Shown here piece by piece: positions 1 through 8,272 of a DNA stretch of 50,210 nucleotides. Position numbers and translations under genes: made by a program. Below the pieces are notes generated by a model that had not been told where the DNA came from, did no database searches, and worked only from the letters and a program-made list of their open reading frames with translations. This DNA is from an uncultured Verrucomicrobiota bacterium (GTDB lineage Bacteria > Verrucomicrobiota > Verrucomicrobiia > Limisphaerales > CAIYYI01), in NCBI GenBank assembly GCA_903930345.1, contig CAIYYI010000404.1, forward strand, positions 1 through 50,210, read 5' to 3'. Position 1 is the stretch's first letter. Each line of letters opens with the position of its first letter.

Positions 1-57
1 ATCAGCGATTTGATCCGTCAATCGCTCAAAAAGGCCCCCTGGACCCAACGCGCATAA
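1..57 (+). CDS. C-terminal tail of an unidentified protein (partial)
   Basis: An open frame enters from the left edge and ends with TAA at 55-57, giving 18 residues that start ISDLIRQSL and end WTQRA. The tail is basic and could form an amphipathic helix. It is too short for a family assignment, and chance reading cannot be excluded. It converges on the minus-strand helicase gene that ends at 107; no clear terminator hairpin is visible in the 49 bases between them. Confidence 0.35.
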   Translation: MSDLIRQSLKKAPWTQRA

Positions 58-106
58 ATACACCCATGACGTCCTTATCCAGCATCTTCAGTTCGGATCC
101 TTTTCC

Positions 107-2236
107 TTAAGTCAATGGCAGTGGGGCCCTGGCCTGGCCGATCATGACCACCAGTTTGCGGCCGCGGGTGATGCCGGTGTACACGAGGTTGCGCTGCAGC
201 AGCAGGTAATGCTGCGTGGCCAGCGGCATCACCACCGCCGGGTACTCCGAGCCCTGGGCCTTGTGGATGGTGATGGCGTAGGCCAGCTCCAGCTCATCCA
301 GCTCCCCGTAGTCATACACCACCTCCCGTTGGTCGTAGCGCACGCGGATTTCCTGCTCCACCGGATCAATGGCGCTGACCAGCCCGATGTCCCCGTTGAA
401 CACCTCCTTGTCGTAGTTGTTCACGGTCTGGATCACCTTGTCGCGCGGGCGGCATTGCCAGCCGAAGCGCTCCGCCACGGTCTCGCCCGGGCGGGGCGGG
501 TTCAGGGCCTCCTGCAGGCGCGTGTTCAACTCGCGGATGCCGAGCGAGCCCCGGTTCATGGGGCTGAGCACCTGGATGTCGCGCAGGGGGTCGAGGCCGA
601 ACTTGCGCGGGATGCGGTCGCGCACCATCTCCAGCAGCAGGCTGGCGATCGCGTCGGGCTCGTTGCGCTCCACGAAGAAGAAATCGCCCTCCGCCGGTCC
701 GCCCAGCTCGGGCAGATGGCCCTGGTTGATGGCGTGGGCGGCGGTGATGATGCGGCTGGTGGCCGCCTGGCGGAAGACTTCCGTGAGCCGCGCCACCGGC
801 AGCGCGTTGCTTTCGATGAGGTGTTGCAGCACGCTGCCCGGCCCCACGGAGGGGAGCTGGTCCACGTCCCCCACCAGCAGCAGGCTGGCCTCGCGCGGCA
901 GGGCGCGCAGCAGGCTTTGCATGAGGTGGAGGTCCACCATCGAGGTTTCATCCACCACGAGGAGCTGGCATTCCAGGGGCCGCCGCTCATTGCGTTGGAA
1001 ACCCGGTTTTCCGGCCTGCACCTCCAACAGCCGGTGGATCGTTTTGGCCTCCTGGCCGGTCGTTTCCGCCAGCCGTTTGGCGGCCCGGCCGGTCGGGGCG
1101 CAGAGCAGGCAGTCCACCTGCTTGGCCCGCAGCACCATCAGGATGGCGTTGACCAGCGTGGTTTTGCCCACGCCCGGCCCGCCGGTGATGACCAGGGCCC
1201 GGCGGGTGAGCGCCATCCGCAGGGCCGCCGCCTGGCTGGGGGCCAGCGCCTTGCCGGTTTTCTGCCCGCACCAGGCCACGGCCTTTTCGAGGTCGATGGC
1301 CGGGTAGGCGGGCGGGCCATCGGCCAGGTCCAGCACACGCTGCGCGATCAGTTGCTCCGCCTCGCGCATGGCGGGCAGATACACCAGCGGCTCATCCCCG
1401 ATCTTCTCCCGCTCCAGTTCCCCCGCTGTGAGGCTCTGCTCCAACACCGGGCGAACCAGCGGGGTTTCCAGGCCCAGCAGTTGGCCTGCCACCTCCACCA
1501 GCACCTCCTCCGGCAGGGCGCAGTGGCCCTCATCCATGGCCGAGGCCAGCGCATGTTGGATGCCGGCCGCGATGCGCACCGCCGAGTCGGGCGCGATCCG
1601 CAATTTCTGGGCGACCTGGTCCGCCGTCTTGAAGCCGATCCCCGCGATGTCCCGGGCCAGGATGTAAGGGTTCGCCCGGACTTTTTCGATCGCCTCCGCC
1701 CCGTACGTTTTGTGGATGCGCACCGCGCGGCTGGTGCCCACCCCGTGGGAATGCAGAAAGACCATGATCTGGCGGACCCCCTTCTGCTCCTCCCACGCCA
1801 CCTTGATCCGGCGGCGGCGCAGGGGGCCGATCCCCTCCACCTCCTCCAGCCGCCCGGAGTTGTTATCGATGACCTCGAAAATCTGCTCCCCAAACCGGGC
1901 GACCAGCTTGCCGGCGTAGGTGGGGCCGATGCCCTTGACCATGCCGCTGGCCAGGTATTTCTCAATGCCCTCGCGGGAGGTGGGCGGGGTGCATTGGAGG
2001 GATTGGGCGCGGAACTGCCGGCCGTACTCGCGGTTTTGGATCCACTCCCCGGTGGCCTCGATCCATTCCCCGGCATTGGCCGAGGGGAGAGAGCCGACCA
2101 GCGTCACCTGATCCCGCTGGCCCCGGGCCTTGACGCGCAGCACGGCAAAGCCCGTCTCCTCGTTGAAGAAGGTGACGCGCTCAATCAATCCGGTCAGGTG
2201 TTCCTGCGGCGGAAGGTTGGATCCCGGTTCGGGCAC
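107..2236 (-). CDS. recD2: RecD2-like ATP-dependent DNA helicase
   Basis: Superfamily 1B 5'-3' DNA helicase of the RecD2/TraA type, found in bacteria without relying on RecBC; expected in cytoplasmic DNA repair. The N-terminal part carries an OB-like start (LTGLIERVTFFNEETG) and helix-hairpin-helix segments (VKGIGPTYAGKL, VEGIGPLRRRRI). The motor has Walker A GGPGVGKTT near residue 355, Walker B VVDETSMVD, motif III LVGDVDQLPS, motif IV LTEVFRQA, motif V TIHKAQGSE and motif VI VYTGITRGRK. The open frame extends to an ATG at 2473, but those 79 extra residues look non-conserved and would cover a palindrome; the GTG at 2236 gives 709 residues, the usual family length, with LTGLIERV placed as in relatives. 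The start is therefore inferred, not certain. Confidence 0.93.
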   Translation of the reverse strand: MPEPGSNLPPQEHLTGLIERVTFFNEETGFAVLRVKARGQRDQVTLVGSLPSANAGEWIEATGEWIQNREYGRQFRAQSLQCTPPTSREGIEKYLASGMVKGIGPTYAGKLVARFGEQIFEVIDNNSGRLEEVEGIGPLRRRRIKVAWEEQKGVRQIMVFLHSHGVGTSRAVRIHKTYGAEAIEKVRANPYILARDIAGIGFKTADQVAQKLRIAPDSAVRIAAGIQHALASAMDEGHCALPEEVLVEVAGQLLGLETPLVRPVLEQSLTAGELEREKIGDEPLVYLPAMREAEQLIAQRVLDLADGPPAYPAIDLEKAVAWCGQKTGKALAPSQAAALRMALTRRALVITGGPGVGKTTLVNAILMVLRAKQVDCLLCAPTGRAAKRLAETTGQEAKTIHRLLEVQAGKPGFQRNERRPLECQLLVVDETSMVDLHLMQSLLRALPREASLLLVGDVDQLPSVGPGSVLQHLIESNALPVARLTEVFRQAATSRIITAAHAINQGHLPELGGPAEGDFFFVERNEPDAIASLLLEMVRDRIPRKFGLDPLRDIQVLSPMNRGSLGIRELNTRLQEALNPPRPGETVAERFGWQCRPRDKVIQTVNNYDKEVFNGDIGLVSAIDPVEQEIRVRYDQREVVYDYGELDELELAYAITIHKAQGSEYPAVVMPLATQHYLLLQRNLVYTGITRGRKLVVMIGQARAPLPLT

Positions 2237-2433
2237 CGGGCAAAAGTGCCGCGCACGGGGCGGGCTGGCAAGGAGAACCGGATAGGCGATGCGTGCTCCC
2301 GACCACGACAGAATTTGCTCAAAGACAAACCCCTCCCACGATGCGCCCAGTTTGGGATGCCCCTGCAACGCCGGAAAATCCGGGATGCCCGGCAACTGGT
2401 GCAGCAATCCTGCATCCCCTGTTCCTTGAAAAA

Positions 2434-2450
2434 TGGAACATGGTGTTCCA
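2434..2450. promoter_or_regulatory. Palindromic operator-like site upstream of the helicase
   Basis: Perfect 7-base arms TGGAACA / TGTTCCA separated by TGG, with a third half-site GTTCC at 2421-2425. It lies about 200 bases upstream of the inferred helicase start, in the 304-base stretch 2237-2540 where no other gene is supported. The half-site TGTTC/GAACA is that of LexA-type operators, but arm order and spacing are not those I recall for Verrucomicrobia, so the regulator is unknown. Confidence 0.4.
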
Positions 2451-2540
2451 AAATGCAAGGACATCACCCACATCCCTGATTTTCAGGGCGATAAGGAGGC
2501 GCGGAAAGCGCAAAATCGCCGGTTTACTCCGGCGCAACCA

Positions 2541-3770
2541 TCAGGAATGGCCCGCAGCAGGGGGATTGCCAGCCGGCCGGCGCAGGCGCAGCCAGATCAA
2601 TCCCGCCAGCCCGCCCAGCAGCAACACCCCCACTGCCAAGGCCCCTGCGTGGGGTTGCCGGGGGGCCAGCCACAGCGCGCCGGCCCCCACCGCCGGCCCC
2701 AGAAAGATCCCCGCGCCAATCGCAGCCTCATGCGTGCCGCCATGCGCCCCGTGGTCCTCGCTGGCATCCATGGAGTAAAACAGGGAGGAATAGTAGATCA
2801 GGCCGGTGGCCAGGCCGAAGATGATTTGTGCCAGGACGAGCAGCCAGAGCTGGCTGGCCAGGAGCAGGGCCAGGAAGCCGATGATCAACGCCCCAAAAGC
2901 CCCGAGGAGCCAGCGGAACCGGTAATGCCACCCAGTCCATTTCCACAGGAGCAAAAACGCCGCCAGCCGCACAAAAAACCAGATGGAACAAAACAGGCCG
3001 GCCTCCGTGGTGCTGAAGGCAAGCTCGCTCGCCCGCTGCGGCATGGTGGCCAGCACGGTGTTGATGGCGATGTAGGAGAACGGATTGGCCAGCCAGGCCA
3101 TCTTCAAAAACCGCTCCGGGCCGATGGGTTGCCGGAAGGCGGCGGGTTCGGGCGTGTGGTGGTGGGCCGCTGCCGCAGCGGTGTGCGGCTCCGCCTCGAT
3201 CGCCACCGGCTGGCGGCGCAGCCACTCCAGCACGAGCAGTTGGATGATCAGCAGGCCGAGGGGCAGCAGGTAAATGGAGTTCTGGCCCAGGTGTTCGAAC
3301 AGGGCGCCCCCCACGAAGTAGCCGCCGCCCGCCGCCGCCGCCCAGACCACGTTGTACATGCCGATGCGTCTCGCCATGCCCGCGTCATCCTCCTTCTCGC
3401 TCACCAGCGCCTCCAGGGAGGGCCAGGTGAGGCAGAGGAAGATGGTCCACCCGGCCAGGGCGAGGAGCTGGCCGGGCAGGATGGGTATCAGCCAGCCTGC
3501 CAGGAGGAAAATGCCCATGCCACCCAGGCCGATGCGTAGGGCGGTCGCGTAGCCATGCCGCTGCGCGATCCGTCCGCCCATCCAAGAGCAGACCACATAC
3601 AGCAGACCGTGCAGGGCGGAGGCGCACAGGTTCTCCCGGCTGGTGAATTGGAACCGGTCCCGCAGCAGGAAGAACAGGTAGTTGAAGAAAAAGGAGCTGG
3701 CAAAGGCGTTGATGCCTTCCAGGAGGTAGTAATACGGCTTGCGTTGGGCGCGTGTCATGGCGGAGGCCAT
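2541..3770 (-). CDS. MFS transporter
   Basis: Polytopic membrane protein of about 409 residues with some twelve hydrophobic segments and a central charged loop (about residues 190-215, His-rich), the layout of the major facilitator superfamily. The substrate cannot be told. The MGGRIAQRHG stretch after the second helix is an MFS loop 2-3 signature variant (GGRxxxRxG). The longer frame to 3881 overlaps the NUDIX gene; ATG codons at 3770 (MASAMTRAQ) and 3758 fit better, since the first helix begins soon after. It follows the NUDIX gene by 11 bases, so the two are probably co-transcribed. Confidence 0.8.
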   Translation of the reverse strand: MASAMTRAQRKPYYYLLEGINAFASSFFFNYLFFLLRDRFQFTSRENLCASALHGLLYVVCSWMGGRIAQRHGYATALRIGLGGMGIFLLAGWLIPILPGQLLALAGWTIFLCLTWPSLEALVSEKEDDAGMARRIGMYNVVWAAAAGGGYFVGGALFEHLGQNSIYLLPLGLLIIQLLVLEWLRRQPVAIEAEPHTAAAAAHHHTPEPAAFRQPIGPERFLKMAWLANPFSYIAINTVLATMPQRASELAFSTTEAGLFCSIWFFVRLAAFLLLWKWTGWHYRFRWLLGAFGALIIGFLALLLASQLWLLVLAQIIFGLATGLIYYSSLFYSMDASEDHGAHGGTHEAAIGAGIFLGPAVGAGALWLAPRQPHAGALAVGVLLLGGLAGLIWLRLRRPAGNPPAAGHS

Positions 3771-3781
3771 CCCGGACGGGT

Positions 3782-4246
3782 TCAAGCCAGGCGGCTGATT
3801 TCCTCCAGGGCCTGGTGGCAGTACCATTTGACGGGCGCATCCATCGGAGGCTGCAGCTCCTCCAGCTCCGCGCGGCTGCACCAGCGGATGTCGTGGTGCT
3901 CGGCCTCGGCCAGTTTCAGGGTGCCGCCCTTTGGCCGCGCCCAGTAGATCATGCCGATGTGTTCGTGGGTGGCGTTGATGCGGTGGATGTCCAGAAATCG
4001 CGGGGCGATCAGCGCCCGGGAACCGGGGCTGGTCGTGGGTGGGCGCTCGCCGATCAGCTCCACCTCCAGGCCGCTCTCCTCCCGCGCCTCGCGCAAGGCG
4101 GCAGCCTCCGGGTCCTCGTCCAGCTCAATGTGGCCGCCCAGCGGCAGCCAGCGTTTGAGGTTGCGGTGCAGGATCACCAGCACCCGGTGGTCATGGACCA
4201 CAAAGATGGCGACGGTGAAATCAATTTTTTCGTGGATGTGGGCCAT
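3782..4246 (-). CDS. NUDIX hydrolase
   Basis: A 154-residue pyrophosphohydrolase. The Nudix box GX5EX7REUXEEXGU is complete: G-HIELD-E-DPEAAAL-REAREESGL at about residues 38-60, which supplies the Mg2+-binding glutamates. The rest is a single Nudix fold without extra domains. The substrate (nucleoside diphosphate derivative, oxidised nucleotide or other) cannot be inferred from sequence alone. It sits directly upstream of the MFS gene on the same strand and 39 bases downstream of the FmdB-like gene. Confidence 0.93.
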   Translation of the reverse strand: MAHIHEKIDFTVAIFVVHDHRVLVILHRNLKRWLPLGGHIELDEDPEAAALREAREESGLEVELIGERPPTTSPGSRALIAPRFLDIHRINATHEHIGMIYWARPKGGTLKLAEAEHHDIRWCSRAELEELQPPMDAPVKWYCHQALEEISRLA

Positions 4247-4285
4247 GGTTCCAGGGTGCCCGCAACCCGCCGGGCGGGGCGATGG

Positions 4286-4810
4286 TCAGTAATCGTACAA
4301 ACCGGCGTCACGCGAATAGCCGCCCATGCCACCCATGCCGCCCCCGCCCATCCCTTCCGGGCCTTCCTCGCCCATCATATCCCCGAGCACATCCCCCATG
4401 TCCTCTTCGATTTTCTCCGGATCCTCCCCCTTCTCCAGCCGTTTGATGGCGATGTCCATCTCCTTGGGCATGGAGCCGGCCGGCATCAGATCCTTCATTT
4501 TCTTCAGCATGTGCGCCATGTGCCGGGGGTTGTTTTCATCCAGGTGATCAATGTCCTTCTCCATTTCCGCCATCACGCGGGAGACCTTGGGATCATCGAA
4601 ATCGGGCATTGGCGGCTCGTTGCCGGTCGGTTCGGCGGCGGGGGCCTGCGGTTCCGCCACGCCCTTGAGGTGGGCGAAGCGGCTCACCTGCTTGGTCATC
4701 TTTTTGCCGCCGCACTTGGGGCAGGTGGGCAGATGGCCGGGATCGATCCGCTTCGAGAGGAAGTTGAAGATCTTCCGGCACTTGGGACAGGCAAATTCGT
4801 ATATTGGCAT
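4286..4810 (-). CDS. FmdB-family zinc-ribbon protein
   Basis: The first 45 residues form an FmdB-type zinc ribbon: MPIYEFACPKC followed by CPKCGGKKMTKQVS, four cysteines in two CPKC knuckles. The family is small and its role is poorly known; it was named for a formamidase-linked regulatory gene. Unusually long at 174 residues: a helical, acidic middle (HMAHMLKKMKDLMP) is followed by a Gly/Met-rich tail (GGGGMGGMGG). First gene of a probable FmdB-NUDIX-MFS run. Confidence 0.85.
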   Translation of the reverse strand: MPIYEFACPKCRKIFNFLSKRIDPGHLPTCPKCGGKKMTKQVSRFAHLKGVAEPQAPAAEPTGNEPPMPDFDDPKVSRVMAEMEKDIDHLDENNPRHMAHMLKKMKDLMPAGSMPKEMDIAIKRLEKGEDPEKIEEDMGDVLGDMMGEEGPEGMGGGGMGGMGGYSRDAGLYDY

Positions 4811-4935
4811 AACCTGGTTTGTTATCAGGGCCGCCCGGGCGGCTTATCTGACGTTATTTTGAGCCGCCCAGCCCGTTCCGTCAAGTGGAGGGGAGGGGAT
4901 ATGTATGAGCGGAAGGAAAAATCCCTGAGAAAAAA

Positions 4936-5013
4936 TGGTCGGGGCGGTGAGATTTGAACTCACGACCTCTTGTACCCGAAACAAGCGCGCTAGCCAAGCT
5001 ACGCTACGCCCCG
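4936..5013 (-). tRNA. tRNA-Pro (anticodon CGG)
   Basis: On the minus strand the acceptor CGGGGCG pairs with CGCCCCG, followed by discriminator A and an encoded CCA (4936-4938). The anticodon arm is CTTGT-TTCGGGT-ACAAG, so the anticodon is CGG (proline, codon CCG). The T arm GTGAG-TTCAAAT-CTCAC is standard. Total 78 bases including CCA. Confidence 0.96.
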
Positions 5014-5156
5014 ACGCAGGGCGAAACCTTAAACGAGTCCACCGGCCATGGCAATAGGGAAGTTGCCAAACTTTTCGCCCGTCTTATCGATCCAGAATTC
5101 AATTTTAACCAATTGTGGTCGAATATGTTGACAATAAAATTACCGTCCCTCTGTGT

Positions 5157-5183
5157 GGGACGAGGCTCCCGCCGAGCCGTCCC
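5157..5183. repeat. REP-like hairpin (GC-rich palindromic unit)
   Basis: GGGACGAGGCTC and GAGCCGTCCC form an imperfect stem around CCGCC. I recall units of this kind (GAGGCTCCCGCCGAGCC core) as common intergenic repeats in Verrucomicrobiota genomes. It lies 12 bases past the stop of the S1/P1 nuclease and may also work as its transcript end, though no T-run follows directly. Confidence 0.5.
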
Positions 5184-5194
5184 TCCTTCAGCCT

Positions 5195-6247
5195 TTATTG
5201 ACCTTTTGCACCCCCGGCCCGCCGCACCAGGGCATCCCGCAGGAATTTGTCGCCATGCGCCTGCTGCCAGGCGGTCAGCCACAGGTCGCCCAGCATCTGT
5301 CCCGCCGCCAGCAATTGCTGCTCCAGAAAGGCCCGCCCCTCCTGGGCACCCGGCTGCTCCGAACGGAACTTGCCCGCTTTCTCCATCTGATAAAGCGGCT
5401 CCACCAGCCGATTCTGGGTCTGCACAAAGGCGAGAACCTCGGCAAAGAGGTCCGCGTTGGCCCCTGCCCCGCCCACCGGCAGTTCCCGCACCGCTCGGGC
5501 CGGTCGCAACCGGGCGAGCAACGCCTCCCGGCGCACCGGCACCTGCCGCAAAAAGCCGCCATCCATCAGGGCGTGGATGCCGTGGTTGGTGGTGTATCCG
5601 GCGGGGTTGGCCCCCACCCAGCCGTTGAAGTGTTTGGTGGTGTGCAGCGGCTGGGTGGAATCCCCCACGTAATGCCCCATCACCCCCATGATATAGACGC
5701 AGTTTTGCCGGCCGTTGGCAATTTCCTCCGGCGTGCCCAGCTCCTCAAACACCCGCAGGTAGGAGAATTGCGCCTTCAGCTTGGAGTACTGCTCGGCGAC
5801 CGTCCAAGGCAGGAAGCCGATGAGGCTGCGGGTGTGATCCTGGTCTTTCGCGGCATCCACCGGCGGAAAATGATCGGCGTGCGCCCGGCGCGCCTGGGCC
5901 AGTTGCGCGGTGAACTCGTACCGGAACGGGCTGAGCTCAGAGGCTTTGAGGTGGTGTTCCGCCAGGTCCTCCAGGTCAAGATAGTGGTCGGGGCCGTTTT
6001 CATGGCGCAGGACATAGTCTGGCGTGTTGCGCCAGCGATCCGGTTCCCCGGCCAGAAAGGCGATGCGTTCGCGGGTTTCCGCCGCCTGGACGAACGCGGG
6101 GAAATTGGTGGGCAGGGAGGCTAGCGCCATCTGGTTGACCAGCCGGTGCTGGTCGTAATCCCACGCGGGACACGCCAGCGTGGCCAAAAGCCACAACGCC
6201 CCCGCAGCCACTGATCGGCTACGGCCAAAACAAACGGCAGAAATCAT
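5195..6247 (-). CDS. S1/P1-type zinc nuclease (exported)
   Basis: About 350 residues. A signal peptide (residues 1-28, ending TLACPA) precedes WDYDQHR, matching the N-terminal Trp and His that bind zinc in S1/P1 nucleases and phospholipase C. Further expected ligands are visible: YVLRHENGPDHYLD, then HYVGDSTQPLHTTKHFNG, the GDxxQPLH signature, and NHGIHALMDGG. The enzyme should cleave single-stranded nucleic acid or remove 3'-phosphates in the periplasm. The open frame reaches 6385, but the ATG at 6247 (MISAVCFGR) has AGGGGG just upstream and begins the signal peptide. Transcribed divergently from waaA. Confidence 0.85.
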   Translation of the reverse strand: MISAVCFGRSRSVAAGALWLLATLACPAWDYDQHRLVNQMALASLPTNFPAFVQAAETRERIAFLAGEPDRWRNTPDYVLRHENGPDHYLDLEDLAEHHLKASELSPFRYEFTAQLAQARRAHADHFPPVDAAKDQDHTRSLIGFLPWTVAEQYSKLKAQFSYLRVFEELGTPEEIANGRQNCVYIMGVMGHYVGDSTQPLHTTKHFNGWVGANPAGYTTNHGIHALMDGGFLRQVPVRREALLARLRPARAVRELPVGGAGANADLFAEVLAFVQTQNRLVEPLYQMEKAGKFRSEQPGAQEGRAFLEQQLLAAGQMLGDLWLTAWQQAHGDKFLRDALVRRAGGAKGQ

Positions 6248-6412
6248 ACGCCCCCTAAAGAAACACAGCCCGACCCGCGCGCAAACATATTTTCCGCTCG
6301 TTTTTTGGGTGGCAGGCCGTATAGATTTCGCGGCGGATGGGTTGGAACAAAGGCCGGTCAGACCGTTCATGTGGGGCGATTCCACTGTCTCAATCTATTC
6401 CACACCAATCGC

Positions 6413-7810
6413 ATGCGGATAATTTACAACATCCTGTTCACGTTTTTCTTTGTCCTGAGCGCGCCTTTTTACTTTGTGAAAATGTGGCGACGGGGCAACT
6501 GGCGCAAAGGGTTCAAACAGCGTTTCGCCCAGTACGGAGCCGGGGTCAAGCAGGCGGTGACGAACCGGGATATCCTCTGGCTGCACGCCGTTAGCGTGGG
6601 CGATGTGAACATCTGCACCCAGCTCATCAAGGCCCTGGAGCCGCGCCTGCCCAACATCAAGATCATCGTCTCCACCACCACCACCACCGGCATGGGGGAA
6701 TTGCTGAAACAGCTCCCCTCCCACATTGAGAAGATATTTTATCCGGTCGATTACCGCGCCTATGTGAAACGGGCCATCGGGGTGATGCATCCCAAGGCCA
6801 TTGTGCTGGTGGAGGCGGAGATCTGGCCCAACTTCCTCTGGCACGCCCAGGACCGTGGCATTCCGGTGTTCCTCGTCAACGCCCGGCTCTCGGAGCGCTC
6901 CTTCCGCGGCTACCGCCGTTTCGGGTTCCTGTTCCGTCCGCTGTTTGCGGCCTTCACCGGGGTGGGCTGCCAGAACGATGTTGATGCCGCCCGGCTACGC
7001 GAGCTGGGCTGCCGCCCGGAGGCCGTCCGGGTGGTGGGCAACCTGAAATTCGACGCGGCCAAACTGGGTGAGAAAAGCCGGCTGGATGTGCCCGCGCTGT
7101 TCCGCCAACTGGGGGTGCCGGTGGATGCGCCCGTGCTGGTGGCGGGTAGCACGCACGCCGGGGAGGAAGCCATTCTGGGCGGCCTGCTCAAACGGCTGCG
7201 CACCCGGTTTCCCGAGTTGTTCCTGGTGCTGGTGCCACGCCACTTCGAGCGCGGCCGCGAGGTGGGCCGGGAGCTGGAGGCCCAGGGGGTGCGGTTCCTG
7301 TACCGCAGCGAGATCACCGCCCAAACCCAATGGGCGCCGGGCAAGCTGGAGTGCCTGTTGGTCAACACCACCGGGGAGCTGCGGTTTTTCTACGAGCAGG
7401 CGGATCTGGTGTTTGTGGGCAAAAGCATCACCGCCGAGGGGGGGCAGAACCCCATTGAGCCGGGCGCCCTCGGCAAGGCCATGGTGTTCGGCCCGAACAT
7501 GCAGAATTTTGCCGCCATCAGCCAGACGCTGGTGGAACGGGGCGGAGCCGTGCAGGTGCCAGACGCGGCGGCGTTGGAAAAGGCCGTTGCGGAGCTGCTG
7601 GATGATGCCCCGCGCCGGATTCAGCTCGGGCACCAGGCGCAGGCGGTGGTGAGGGAAAATCTGGGGGCCATTGAGCGGACGGTGGAAATGATCACGCGCC
7701 ATCTGGGAGATACCACGGATGTTTACGTGGCCCCCACCGCCGCGCCGGCGAGGCTCCACTTTTCCAAAAGCAACGCCGCGTCTAGCCGTTCTCCGCGGGG
7801 GTTTGCCTGA
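6413..7810 (+). CDS. waaA: 3-deoxy-D-manno-octulosonic acid (KDO) transferase
   Basis: Adds KDO to lipid A precursor at the inner membrane; implies lipopolysaccharide. The N-terminal hydrophobic anchor (IIYNILFTFFFVLSAPFYF), the LWLHAVSVGDVN motif, FVEAEIWPN-like VLVEAEIWPNFL, NARLSERS and the C-terminal GGQNPIEPGALGKAMVFGP nucleotide-sugar site are all typical GT30 features. ATG at 6413 (MRIIYN) is chosen because the upstream 36 codons look non-coding. At 465 residues it is some 35 longer than most relatives because of a C-terminal tail. The usual catalytic Glu in the SVGE motif is Asp here. Overlaps the convergent gene by 29 bases. Confidence 0.95.
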   Translation: MRIIYNILFTFFFVLSAPFYFVKMWRRGNWRKGFKQRFAQYGAGVKQAVTNRDILWLHAVSVGDVNICTQLIKALEPRLPNIKIIVSTTTTTGMGELLKQLPSHIEKIFYPVDYRAYVKRAIGVMHPKAIVLVEAEIWPNFLWHAQDRGIPVFLVNARLSERSFRGYRRFGFLFRPLFAAFTGVGCQNDVDAARLRELGCRPEAVRVVGNLKFDAAKLGEKSRLDVPALFRQLGVPVDAPVLVAGSTHAGEEAILGGLLKRLRTRFPELFLVLVPRHFERGREVGRELEAQGVRFLYRSEITAQTQWAPGKLECLLVNTTGELRFFYEQADLVFVGKSITAEGGQNPIEPGALGKAMVFGPNMQNFAAISQTLVERGGAVQVPDAAALEKAVAELLDDAPRRIQLGHQAQAVVRENLGAIERTVEMITRHLGDTTDVYVAPTAAPARLHFSKSNAASSRSPRGFA

Positions 7811-8183
7811 GCAACTGCCGGTGGTAGGGGGAGTACAGGTTGTAGTAAATGCTGCAGAGCGGCCTGTCCCCCTCGCCCTGGCTGAGGATGATGGTCACCT
7901 GCCGGTCCAGGGCGATGCCGTGGCGCAGGCTTGGCGCCCGGTTCTCGTATGCCTTGATGGCCTTCTCCAGCAGGGAGCGCAGGGCGGCGGCGCATTGTTC
8001 CGGAGTTTTCTCCAGGCAGACGATGTAATGGTCATACACGCGCAGAGCCTCGGCCAGCTCGTCTTTAAAGTCATCGGGCGTCACCTCTCCATCAAACCCT
8101 TGCCGGGAAGCCTTGGGAAGCAAATTTTTATCTGGCCCGATAGGGCGCGGGCGCCTCAAGAAAAGCCCTTTGGGCGTCCGCAT
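7782..8183 (-). CDS. Hypothetical protein, small helical
   Basis: Not recognised. Up to 133 residues; the middle is an alpha-helical stretch (DDFKDELAEALRVYDHY to LEKAIKAYENRAP) and the end is Tyr-rich (CSIYYNLYSPYHRQLL). No signal peptide or motif. The first 33 residues are Arg/Pro-rich and may not be translated; a GTG at 8084 (VTPDDFKDE) is another start. It converges with waaA, overlapping it by 29 bases. Confidence 0.55.
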   Translation of the reverse strand: MRTPKGLFLRRPRPIGPDKNLLPKASRQGFDGEVTPDDFKDELAEALRVYDHYIVCLEKTPEQCAAALRSLLEKAIKAYENRAPSLRHGIALDRQVTIILSQGEGDRPLCSIYYNLYSPYHRQLLRQTPAENG

Positions 8184-8272
8184 GCCCGTTTCTCAAAGCC
8201 ACGCTATTGACCGACTTTTCCTAAGCCTCCTCATTTCGTTGTTTTTTCCCAGGCGTCTGGTTACATGGGCGC

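Noticed and set aside
209-2479. 756-codon plus-strand open frame opposite the helicase
   Set aside because: It is antisense to a gene with all helicase motifs; its His/Gln/Leu/Arg-rich composition is the mirror of GC-rich codons.
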